Source: an uncultured Porphyromonadaceae bacterium
GTDB taxonomy: Bacteria; Bacteroidota; Bacteroidia; Bacteroidales; Muribaculaceae
Length of the DNA: 5,229 nt
NCBI GenBank assembly: GCA_947178685.1
Contig: CAMWZE010000147.1
Coordinates: 1-5,229 of the forward strand
Direction: 5' to 3'
Shown: one piece after another, positions 1 through 5,229 of the stretch
Position numbering within the stretch: the stretch's first letter is position 1
Layout: each line of letters starts with the position of its first letter
Program-made: the position numbers and the translations under genes
Notes under the pieces: generated by a model
What the model was told of the DNA's origin: nothing
The model's database searches: none
Seen by the model: the letters and a program-made list of their open reading frames with translations, nothing else

Positions 1-173
1 GCGATATGGTGTCGATTGAGGGAAAACGGGCTGAATGGAGGATGCGGGGGATGCTCATGCCGCTACAGAGTAAATTGTAGGAAGGCGGGAGGAAGGGAGA
101 TAGGAGAGGGTCGGGACCGGGCGTCAAGAGATAGAAAGTGGGGCTACTTAGTTAAATTTTGAAAAAATATAGG
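1..173. other. Left flank without a recognisable gene, purine-rich
   Basis: I cannot name a gene here. On the plus strand one frame is open from the left edge to a TAG at 78-80 and would encode a tail ending in MLMPLQSKL. It could be the last 25 residues of an upstream gene but matches nothing I know. Another frame stays open to a TGA at 161-163, but its translation is full of Gly, Arg and Cys and does not look like protein. On the minus strand an ATG at 58-56 opens a frame to the left edge (MSIPRILHSARF and onward), which could be the start of a divergent gene. From 79 to 110 only two bases (C86, T101) are pyrimidines, and the purine bias continues weakly to about 143. The sequence then turns AT-rich. 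Nothing decides between these readings without the sequence to the left. Confidence 0.4.
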
Positions 174-211
174 TGGTGATTATGTGGGAATGGCATATAA
201 TCACTAATTTT
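174..211 (+). terminator. Hairpin with short T-tract, candidate intrinsic terminator
   Basis: Positions 174-186 can pair with 194-206 as an uninterrupted 13-bp stem with a 7-nt loop (187-193, GGAATGG). The core GTGATTAT / ATAATCAC is a perfect inverted repeat, and the two remaining non-canonical pairs (175-205 and 184-196) are G-U in a plus-strand RNA. The stem is followed by A then TTTT (208-211). An A-run at 162-167 lies on the other side, so it could also terminate leftward transcripts. The stem is AT-rich for a terminator. The dyad also covers the -33 to -7 spacer of the candidate promoter just to its right, so it could instead be an operator. That it ends an upstream plus-strand transcript is inference. 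Confidence 0.4.
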
Positions 212-212
212 G
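181..212 (+). promoter_or_regulatory. Bacteroidota-type promoter candidate (-33/-7)
   Basis: TAATTTTG at 205-212 matches the Bacteroidota -7 consensus TAnnTTTG exactly. A TATG at 181-184, three of four bases of the -33 TTTG box, lies 20 nt upstream, within the usual spacing. The predicted transcription start, a few bases past 212, falls at about 216-219, where the long RNA helix of the next feature begins. That coincidence is the main support. The -33 match is weak and overlaps the preceding hairpin. Confidence 0.42.
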
Positions 213-215
213 TGG

Positions 216-390
216 TTGCTAAGTATGTGTTATAAATTAATGATATAACTAATTGGTGACTTATATGGATGAGATTTGACACCTTCTTGAAGGCGTAATA
301 GGGTTCTGTTATAACTGAAAAGCGGTTTCAACGATCGCCTTAGAGGGCGACAAGGAATATATTGATTAGTTTGTGACACATACTTGACAA
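216..390 (+). ncRNA. Candidate rod-shaped structured RNA, possibly 6S-like
   Basis: Positions 220-241 pair with 365-386 as 22 uninterrupted base pairs (18 Watson-Crick, four G-U), including the perfect 10-bp repeat AAGTATGTGT / ACACATACTT. The helix continues as 242-247 with 358-363 after one bulged base (G364), and outward as 216-218 with 388-390 past one mismatch. Inside, 284-288 and 290-295 pair with 343-347 and 336-341 (one G-A mismatch), and 316-320 pairs with 326-330 as a small hairpin at the tip. Between the two helices lies an open internal loop (about 248-283 and 348-357). A closing stem, a large central bubble and an apical stem in about 175 nt, starting just after a candidate promoter, resembles 6S RNA, which binds the housekeeping RNA polymerase. 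I recognise the shape, not a conserved sequence. It could instead be a structured 5' leader of the gene starting at 427, since only 36 nt separate them and no strong terminator follows. Confidence 0.55.
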
Positions 391-426
391 TAAGTTGTTT
401 AAACCACTTCATAAAACGACTGACAA

Positions 427-732
427 GTGAGTAAGACTGTTAAGAAAGCGAATTTCTGGATCAGGCGACGCTCTCATCTTCCAGTGATAGCGATCGGCAC
501 ATTGATGGTGGTGGTGCTTCTGGCGAACGATGACACCTCCTTATCGCAGAATATGGAATATCAGCGTAAGATCAATGAACTCACAGAGGCCATCGCGGAA
601 TGTAGAGACTCAGCGGCCTATTACAGGCATCAGCGGGAGTCGATAATCCGAGGAACCGGTAGCCTTGAGCATCTCGCAAGAGAGAAATTCCATATGCAGC
701 GTCCGTCGGAGGATGTCTTCATACTCAAATAA
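427..732 (+). CDS. Septum formation initiator, DivIC/FtsB family
   Basis: A 101-residue bitopic inner-membrane protein of the cell-division DivIC/FtsB family, which pairs with an FtsL-type partner in the divisome to help switch on septal peptidoglycan synthesis. Visible parts: a basic cytoplasmic N-terminus (KKANFWIRRR), one membrane segment at about residues 18-33, a periplasmic coiled-coil region at about 40-72 (YQRKINELTEAIAECRDSA), and the family's C-terminal motif LEHLAREKFHMQRPSEDVFIL at 80-100. Length is normal for the family. The start is GTG: a TGA lies in frame at 421-423, so no longer product is possible, and the next Met would fall inside the membrane segment. There is no Shine-Dalgarno, as is usual in Bacteroidota. 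It is the first gene of the plus-strand cluster and follows the structured RNA region by 36 nt. Confidence 0.9.
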   Translation: MSKTVKKANFWIRRRSHLPVIAIGTLMVVVLLANDDTSLSQNMEYQRKINELTEAIAECRDSAAYYRHQRESIIRGTGSLEHLAREKFHMQRPSEDVFILK

Positions 733-763
733 CTCAATCTGCTCCCACGCCAGTGTTTAAATA

Positions 764-1255
764 ATGAAAAGTTCTTCCGTAGGGCCCACAGCGGCCTCTG
801 ATAAAAGATTACGACTCGCGGAGGGGACAGCTACAGGCGGTCTTCTCCTTATCTGTGTGTCGTTGGTAGTGCCTTTTTTCGCCCCGTCTGACTTCGGGCT
901 GGCATCCGCACTGAAATGGATATATGCTGCCGGCGCTATTATATATACGGTGGCTCGGGTCGTGGGGGCTAAGGTGCCCGGAGATTCCCTGAGATTGCGA
1001 CGTCTGAGAAGGATGGAATTCTGGGCCGGAGTGGCGTTTATGATCGGCGGTGCATTCTGGTTTTATTCCGAGAATCATCTCGGCCCTTATGCCGGAATGC
1101 TGGCCCTGCTTCGTGAAACCATACTCTTCACACTTGTGGGTGCAGCCATACAGGTGATAGCCTCATGGATGATTGTGTCGAAAAGCAAATCGGAGGCGAG
1201 GTCTGCCTCTGCGGGCGAACCGGACAAGATGAACAGGAAAGGGGAGAGGAGATGA
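764..1255 (+). CDS. Unrecognised four-helix membrane protein
   Basis: 163 residues; I do not recognise the family. Four hydrophobic segments are visible at about residues 24-42, 46-67, 85-103 and 113-139, separated by short loops; a basic stretch LRLRRLRRM (76-84) lies between the second and third. The N-terminal ~20 residues are polar, and the last ~25 are charged and low in complexity, rich in Lys, Arg, Ser and Glu, so probably disordered. The positive-inside rule places the 76-84 loop and both termini in the cytoplasm. There are no catalytic-looking motifs. The gene starts 31 nt after the DivIC-like gene, and its TGA overlaps the coaX start as ATGA, which implies translational coupling. 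A link to division or to the envelope is suggested only by position. Confidence 0.8.
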   Translation: MKSSSVGPTAASDKRLRLAEGTATGGLLLICVSLVVPFFAPSDFGLASALKWIYAAGAIIYTVARVVGAKVPGDSLRLRRLRRMEFWAGVAFMIGGAFWFYSENHLGPYAGMLALLRETILFTLVGAAIQVIASWMIVSKSKSEARSASAGEPDKMNRKGERR

Positions 1256-2019
1256 ACGGCTCACAGGATAAGCGACTTCTCACCATTGATCAAGGTAATT
1301 CCTCGGCAAAGGCCACTGTGTGGATCGGCGATAAGGAGATGACCTCCCGACGATTTTTCACGATGGCCATAGAAGACCTGCTTCCTTTGCTGGAAGATTA
1401 TGGGGTAGAGAGCTGTGCCTATTGCAGCGTCGGGCACACCGATGCCAAGTTTCTCGAGACTTTGCGCCGGATGCTCGACGGACGTCTGCTGGTGCTCACC
1501 CCGTCCACGCCGATGCCGGTGAAGATAGTATACGGCACCCGCTCCACTTTGGGCAACGACCGTGTCGCCGCTGCTGTGGGGGCCGCCAGGCTCTTTCCGG
1601 GGAGTGGCTCGCTTGTGGTGGATGCCGGCACAGCCGTCACCATAGACGTAGTTGACCGGGAGGGTACTTTCGCCGGGGGAAATATAGCACCCGGGATACG
1701 CCTGAGGTTCTCAGCCCTGCATGAGGCCACAAAGCAGCTTCCGCTTGTGGAGGCCGAGGGGGAGATCCCGCCGTTCGGACATGACACACGCACGGCCATA
1801 CGGACCGGTGTGGTGGGTGGCATGGTGAGTGAGATCGCCGATGCCTATGCCCGGGCCAAGACCGAATACTCTTGTGAAAGGATACTTCTCACCGGCAATG
1901 ACGCGTCGATCCTCGCGCCCTTGCTTGAGGCCCGAGGCCTTCCGGTGAGGATAGATCCGAATCTTGTGGGCTACGGCCTGCTGTCAATCTTCCGCTTCAA
2001 TACGGAGGAGGATCGATAA
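1252..2019 (+). CDS. coaX: Type III pantothenate kinase (CoaX)
   Basis: Phosphorylates pantothenate with ATP, the first step of coenzyme A synthesis, in the cytoplasm. The 255 residues carry the ASKHA-fold signatures of PanK-III: an N-terminal phosphate loop LTIDQGNSSAK (10-20), the pantothenate-site GNDR (101-104, with D103 the expected catalytic base), DAGTAVTID (124-132), GGNIAPG (142-148) and LLTGNDA (212-218; most homologues have TGGDA). Length is usual for the family. The frame is open back to an ATG at 1165, but the residues before 1252 are the shadow of the upstream gene's tail; the family begins just before the phosphate loop. The ATG at 1252 overlaps the upstream TGA and follows a purine-rich GGGGAGAGGAG, one of the few Shine-Dalgarno-like leaders in the window. 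Type III enzymes are generally not feedback-inhibited by CoA. Confidence 0.95.
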   Translation: MNGSQDKRLLTIDQGNSSAKATVWIGDKEMTSRRFFTMAIEDLLPLLEDYGVESCAYCSVGHTDAKFLETLRRMLDGRLLVLTPSTPMPVKIVYGTRSTLGNDRVAAAVGAARLFPGSGSLVVDAGTAVTIDVVDREGTFAGGNIAPGIRLRFSALHEATKQLPLVEAEGEIPPFGHDTRTAIRTGVVGGMVSEIADAYARAKTEYSCERILLTGNDASILAPLLEARGLPVRIDPNLVGYGLLSIFRFNTEEDR

Positions 2020-2034
2020 AAACAGATACAACCC

Positions 2035-2055
2035 GTTCCGGACGTAACCCGGAAC
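2035..2055 (+). repeat. GC-rich hairpin between coaX and the barrel gene
   Basis: GTTCCGG (2035-2041) and CCGGAAC (2049-2055) form a perfect 7-bp inverted repeat with a 7-nt loop. It lies in the 71-nt gap after coaX, the largest gap in the cluster. No T-run follows (CTGAAATATAAC), so it does not look like a standard intrinsic terminator. It could be an mRNA processing or stability element, or a weak attenuator. The rest of the gap is A-rich leader with no Shine-Dalgarno and no TAnnTTTG box. Confidence 0.4.
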
Positions 2056-2090
2056 CTGAAATATAACAACAATAACGACATCCCTATATT

Positions 2091-3362
2091 ATGAAAAGGA
2101 TACAAATACTCCTGCTTGCCGCCGCGGCTTCCGTAGTAGGTATTCAAGCCCAGAATGTCACCACTCCATATTCAATGTATGGCTACGGCATTCTCGGCGA
2201 CCGCGCCACATCCATGCAGCGGCAGATGGGTTCCGTGGGCTATGCGATGAACTCCGGACGTCAGATCAACGTCATGAACCCCGCCTCTTATGCTGCCATC
2301 GACTCCCTGACGTTTCTTTTCGACATGGGGGCCGATGTCGCTATCGTACATCAGAAAGAGGGGGACGTGAAGAAACGCACCACCGGGGGCGGTCTTGACT
2401 ATATTACCATGCAGTTCCCGATCTCCAAATATCTGGGAGGATCAGTGGGTCTGCTTCCATATTCATCTGTGGGTTATGCCTTCGGAAAGGATATAAAGTT
2501 CGGTGCTCTGGAGAATCAGGGCTCGGGCGGTATCAATCAGGCTTATCTCGGTTTCGCCGGTAAATTCGCAGGATTCTCGCTGGGTTTCAACGTGGCCTAT
2601 AGCTTCGGCAATATAATCAACGATGTGTATGCCACTCCGGAGTCGACCGGACAGTCGCTTGTGGAGCATGTGATGGAGATCCGCGACTGGGACATCACCA
2701 TCGGCGCACAGTATACGGCACGCTTGTCGCGCACCGACCGTATGAGCGTAGGCTTGACATTCTCGCCGAAGAAGTCGCTCCACGGCCACACATGGGTGAC
2801 CGCACGCGAAGCTACCCAGACTTCGGCCGAGCCTGACACTATGGCCTATTCCAATCTGGCCGGTAAATATTTCACGCCTATGTCGTTGGGTGCCGGAGTG
2901 TCATATCGCCACGAACGTACGTCAAGCTGGATGGTAGAGGCTGATGTAACGTATCAGGAATGGTCGAAAGCCGGATATGCCCCGTTATACGAGACCGGTA
3001 AAGATCACACGGAGGATAACCTGGTGTTCCAGGGGATGAAGTTCAACAATCGCCTGCGTTACGCGGTGGGTGGTGAGTTTGTACCCAAGATCAGAGGTAA
3101 CTATCTGGAGAGAATAGCTTATAGAGCCGGTGTGTATTACACCGACGACTATCTGAACATACGGGGAAACCGTCTGCGCGAATTCGGCTTGACCTGCGGT
3201 TTCGGTCTCCCCACACCCGAAGGGAAGACAATGATCAACCTCGGCTTCGAATGGAAGCACAGAGCCGCACATCCGCAGACTCTCATCACCGAGAATTACT
3301 TCAATATCAATCTGGGTATCAACGTCAACGAGCTTTGGTTCTGGCAGCGTCGCATTAGATAA
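2091..3362 (+). CDS. Outer-membrane beta-barrel protein, FadL-like
   Basis: A 423-residue secreted protein. Residues 1-20 form a signal peptide (basic MKR, hydrophobic core, then GIQA with cleavage likely before QNV). The mature part looks like an outer-membrane barrel: alternating polar/hydrophobic strands, many Gly, Tyr and Phe, few Cys, and repeated strand-like pieces such as GGSVGLLPYSSVGYAFG, AGFSLGFNVAYSFG and, near the end, MINLGFEWKHR and YFNINLGINVNELWFW. The N-terminal GYG (31-33) and INVMNPASYAAIDS (59-72) recall the NPAG-containing start of the FadL/OmpP1 family, which takes up hydrophobic compounds, but the match is loose and no substrate can be named. It lies between coaX and lptC, and its TAA shares one base with the lptC ATG, so it is probably made together with LptC. 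I do not assign it to the lipopolysaccharide pathway on that ground alone. Confidence 0.85.
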   Translation: MKRIQILLLAAAASVVGIQAQNVTTPYSMYGYGILGDRATSMQRQMGSVGYAMNSGRQINVMNPASYAAIDSLTFLFDMGADVAIVHQKEGDVKKRTTGGGLDYITMQFPISKYLGGSVGLLPYSSVGYAFGKDIKFGALENQGSGGINQAYLGFAGKFAGFSLGFNVAYSFGNIINDVYATPESTGQSLVEHVMEIRDWDITIGAQYTARLSRTDRMSVGLTFSPKKSLHGHTWVTAREATQTSAEPDTMAYSNLAGKYFTPMSLGAGVSYRHERTSSWMVEADVTYQEWSKAGYAPLYETGKDHTEDNLVFQGMKFNNRLRYAVGGEFVPKIRGNYLERIAYRAGVYYTDDYLNIRGNRLREFGLTCGFGLPTPEGKTMINLGFEWKHRAAHPQTLITENYFNINLGINVNELWFWQRRIR

Positions 3363-3976
3363 TGATGAGGAGGAGGAACGGGACCATACGTCGCGGGAGA
3401 GAGATGAGGTTGGCCGCATTGGGTTTCATGGCTGTGCTGGTGTGGTGTGTATTCACCGGAGGATGCACGCAAGAGACCAAGATAGATATTGTGGACAAAC
3501 TCAGTCCGAAGAGCATGCCGTCGATGGTGACCCATAACGTCAATACCCTGATATCCGATTCAGGAGTGACGCAGTATAAGATTGTGGCTCCGATATGGTA
3601 TGTGTATGATGAGGTTGACACCCCTTATTGGATATTTCCCGAGGGGTTGTATCTTCAGAAATTCGACCGTCAGTTTAACGTGGAGGCCACCGTGGCGGCC
3701 GACTCTGCCACATTCTACCGCATGCAGAAACTCTGGAAGCTGGAGGGGAATGTAGAGATGACGAAGGCTCCTAAAGATCTGTTTCTCTCTCCACGTGTCT
3801 TCTGGGATCAACGACGGCAAAAGCTATATTCCGATACCTTCATACATATAGAAAATGCTACCCATGTTCTCGAGGGTACTGGATTCGAGAGCAACGAGCG
3901 TCTTACTAAATACCGAATACTTCATCCGACAGGGATATTCCCTGTGGACCGAAACAATCTCAAACCGGACAGATGA
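3362..3976 (+). CDS. lptC: LPS export periplasmic protein LptC
   Basis: 204 residues. LptC receives lipopolysaccharide extracted by LptBFG and passes it to the LptA bridge on the periplasmic side of the inner membrane. Family signatures in order: SDSGVTQYKIVAP (65-77), WIFPEGLYLQKFD (90-102), AADSATFY (112-119), WKLEGNVEM (125-133), VFWDQRRQKLYSDTFIHI (146-163) and EGTGFESN (171-178). After a basic N-terminus, a hydrophobic segment (about 18-31) leads into FTGGC with C35, so this LptC is probably a lipoprotein rather than anchored by a plain helix; the lipobox is imperfect, with Thr at -3. The start is not settled: ATG 3362 and ATG 3365 overlap or abut the upstream stop, while ATG 3404 (Met15) follows GGGAGAGAG and would leave a cleaner signal peptide. 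The TGA overlaps the next gene as ATGA. Confidence 0.9.
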   Translation: MMRRRNGTIRRGREMRLAALGFMAVLVWCVFTGGCTQETKIDIVDKLSPKSMPSMVTHNVNTLISDSGVTQYKIVAPIWYVYDEVDTPYWIFPEGLYLQKFDRQFNVEATVAADSATFYRMQKLWKLEGNVEMTKAPKDLFLSPRVFWDQRRQKLYSDTFIHIENATHVLEGTGFESNERLTKYRILHPTGIFPVDRNNLKPDR

Positions 3977-5229
3977 CATTAACCACCGCCATAGTAGTGA
4001 CTGTAGTCGCACTGATACTCTCGGCTCTTTTTTCGGGCTCGGAGATAGCTTTCGTGCAGTCAAGCAAAGTGAGAATGGAGATCGATGCCGCCCGTGGGGG
4101 CATAATCGACCGTATCATCAGGGGCTTCTCAAGGCATGAGGATATGTTCATATCCACGCTGCTCGTCGGCAACAATGTGGTGCTTGTGGTGTACGGTATA
4201 GCTTTCTCGGTGATAATCAACCCTATTCTTGAGCTATGGCTGCATTCCGAGGCACTCGTGCTTGTGTGCAACACGCTTCTTTCCACCGGGGTGGTGCTGA
4301 TAGCCGGAGAATTTATGCCCAAGACAGCTTTCCGCATCAATCCCAATCTGATGCTGCGTCTGTTTGCCCTGCCTTTGTATCTGATTTATCTGGTGTTATA
4401 TCCGGTGGCATTGCTTGTGTCGGGTATATCGACGGGGTTGATGAAGCTCTTCGGGTTGAAGAAAGAGGAGGAGGCGTCGGATCAGCTCACCATAGAGGAG
4501 CTTGACGATTACCTGCAGAAACAGCTGCATGACACGGCCAACCGCGACATGGTGGAGAATGAGGTCAAGATATTCCGCAATGCGATAGATTTCAAAGACA
4601 CCGAGATGGGGGAGTGTATGATACCCCGCAACGAGATAGTGGCCGTAGGTATAGACCATATAACGCGTGAGGACCTTATACGAAAGTTCATCGCCACGGG
4701 CTTGTCGAAGATTGTGGTTTTCAAGGAGGATATCGACGATGTGTTGGGCTATATCCATATATCGGAGCTATTCAATGTGGAGGAGGACTGGCGCGAACAT
4801 CTTAAGCCGGTGATCTTTACTCCCGAGACGATGCTTGCCAACAAGATGATGCGGCGGATGCTTGCCGAGAAGCGGTCGATGGCGATAGTGGTTGATGAGT
4901 TTGGCGGCACTGCCGGACTTGCAACCCTGGAGGATCTTGTGGAGGAGATTTTCGGCGAGATCGAAGATGAGCACGATAGGAAACGGCTGTTGGCACGAGA
5001 GACCGCTCCGGGAGTCTACGAGTTTTCCGGCCGGGCTGAGATAGAGAATATCAACGAGGAATTCGGACTTGATCTGAAGGAGTCAGACACATATCATACG
5101 CTTGGAGGATATATACTCGACAACCTTGGGGCGTTGCCGTCGCAGGGTGACATTTTCGAGGTGGGGAATTTGAAATTCACAATCCTGCGCATGTCGGCCA
5201 CCCGCATAGAGCTTGTGAGGGTAGAGAAG
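3973..5229 (+). CDS. CNNM/CBS/CorC-type membrane transporter (partial)
   Basis: The frame runs from ATG 3973 to the right edge without a stop, giving 419 residues; full-length relatives are about this size, so only a few residues are likely missing. Domains: a CNNM/DUF21 membrane domain at about 1-185 with hydrophobic segments near 5-20, 58-82, 94-112 and 130-157 and the conserved FSGSEIAF (20-27), GNN (66-68) and GEFMPK (112-117); a CBS pair at about 212-332, starting CMIPRNEIVAV and ending VVDEFGGTAGLATLEDLVEEIF; and a CorC_HlyC domain at about 347-417 (YEFSGRAEIENINEEFG, then HTLGGYILDNLG). Relatives include CorB/CNNM magnesium exporters, polyamine exporter PaeA and gliding-associated GldE; often labelled hemolysin, which says little. 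Magnesium or other cation export gated by nucleotide at the CBS pair is the likeliest role. It is coupled to lptC through ATGA. Confidence 0.9.
   Translation, partial: MTLTTAIVVTVVALILSALFSGSEIAFVQSSKVRMEIDAARGGIIDRIIRGFSRHEDMFISTLLVGNNVVLVVYGIAFSVIINPILELWLHSEALVLVCNTLLSTGVVLIAGEFMPKTAFRINPNLMLRLFALPLYLIYLVLYPVALLVSGISTGLMKLFGLKKEEEASDQLTIEELDDYLQKQLHDTANRDMVENEVKIFRNAIDFKDTEMGECMIPRNEIVAVGIDHITREDLIRKFIATGLSKIVVFKEDIDDVLGYIHISELFNVEEDWREHLKPVIFTPETMLANKMMRRMLAEKRSMAIVVDEFGGTAGLATLEDLVEEIFGEIEDEHDRKRLLARETAPGVYEFSGRAEIENINEEFGLDLKESDTYHTLGGYILDNLGALPSQGDIFEVGNLKFTILRMSATRIELVRVEK

Noticed and set aside
276..304. Sigma-70-like TTGACA at 276-281 as a promoter
   Set aside because: The position 17 nt downstream reads TAGGGT, a poor -10 box, and this consensus is not the one used by Bacteroidota housekeeping sigma factors.
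335..350. Local hairpin TCGCC / GGCGA as a separate element
   Set aside because: It is only 5 bp and competes with the longer pairing of 284-295 to 336-347; it is at best an alternative fold within the candidate RNA.
216..390. Miniature transposable element with terminal inverted repeats
   Set aside because: The arms are long and the interior short, as in a MITE, but I see no target-site duplication at the ends, and every non-identical arm position within the 28-pair helix is a G-U pair in one transcript orientation, which fits RNA structure better.
230..412. 60-codon open frame on the minus strand (MKWFKQLIVKYVSQ and onward)
   Set aside because: It spans the interior and most of both arms of the long RNA helix in AT-rich DNA, has no recognisable domain or convincing promoter, and its composition looks random. 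The base-pairing pattern explains this stretch better.
1165..1251. Longer coaX starting at ATG 1165
   Set aside because: The extra 29 residues overlap the coding end of the upstream gene in another frame, are Cys- and Gly-rich, and precede the point where PanK-III proteins normally begin. ATG 1252 has a purine-rich leader and an ATGA overlap.
1419..1823. 134-codon minus-strand frame inside coaX
   Set aside because: It is a shadow of the GC-rich coaX coding sequence; the plus-strand frame carries all PanK-III motifs.
3960..4758. Minus-strand and off-frame open readings over the transporter gene
   Set aside because: The plus-strand frame from 3973 is open to the window edge and shows CNNM, CBS and CorC_HlyC motifs throughout, so these are shadows.

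Overview
The window reads as a chromosomal segment from a member of the Bacteroidales (phylum Bacteroidota), possibly of the Muribaculaceae type. The reasons are the gene set (DivIC/FtsB, type III pantothenate kinase, a FadL-like outer-membrane barrel, a lipoprotein-style LptC, a CNNM/CBS transporter), the protein style, a Bacteroidota-type TAnnTTTG promoter box, and mostly A-rich rather than Shine-Dalgarno leaders. The family-level placement is a guess. The order-level one is fairly safe.

Layout. Positions 1-173 hold no gene I can name; the stretch includes a very purine-rich tract. Positions 174-212 hold a 13-bp hairpin followed by TTTT, overlapping a perfect TAnnTTTG box. Positions 216-390 can fold into one long rod-like RNA: 28 almost continuous base pairs close the structure, and every non-Watson-Crick pair in that helix is a G-U allowed in the plus-strand transcript. 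This is the most notable item. It looks like an unannotated small RNA, perhaps 6S-like, or a structured leader of the following operon.

From 427 to the right edge all genes are on the plus strand and tightly packed, so they probably form one transcription unit: divIC/ftsB-like (427-732), an unrecognised four-helix membrane protein (764-1255), coaX (1252-2019, sharing ATGA with the gene before), an outer-membrane beta-barrel protein (2091-3362), lptC (3362-3976, start overlapping the barrel stop) and a CNNM/CBS/CorC-type membrane transporter (3973-5229, sharing ATGA with lptC and cut by the window end very near its natural C-terminus).

Most of these genes concern the cell envelope: septum assembly, an outer-membrane barrel, lipopolysaccharide transport and an inner-membrane ion transporter. 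coaX supplies the first step of coenzyme A synthesis. Apart from the 1-426 region, this is a core rather than accessory locus. I see no mobile element, CRISPR array, tRNA or rRNA.
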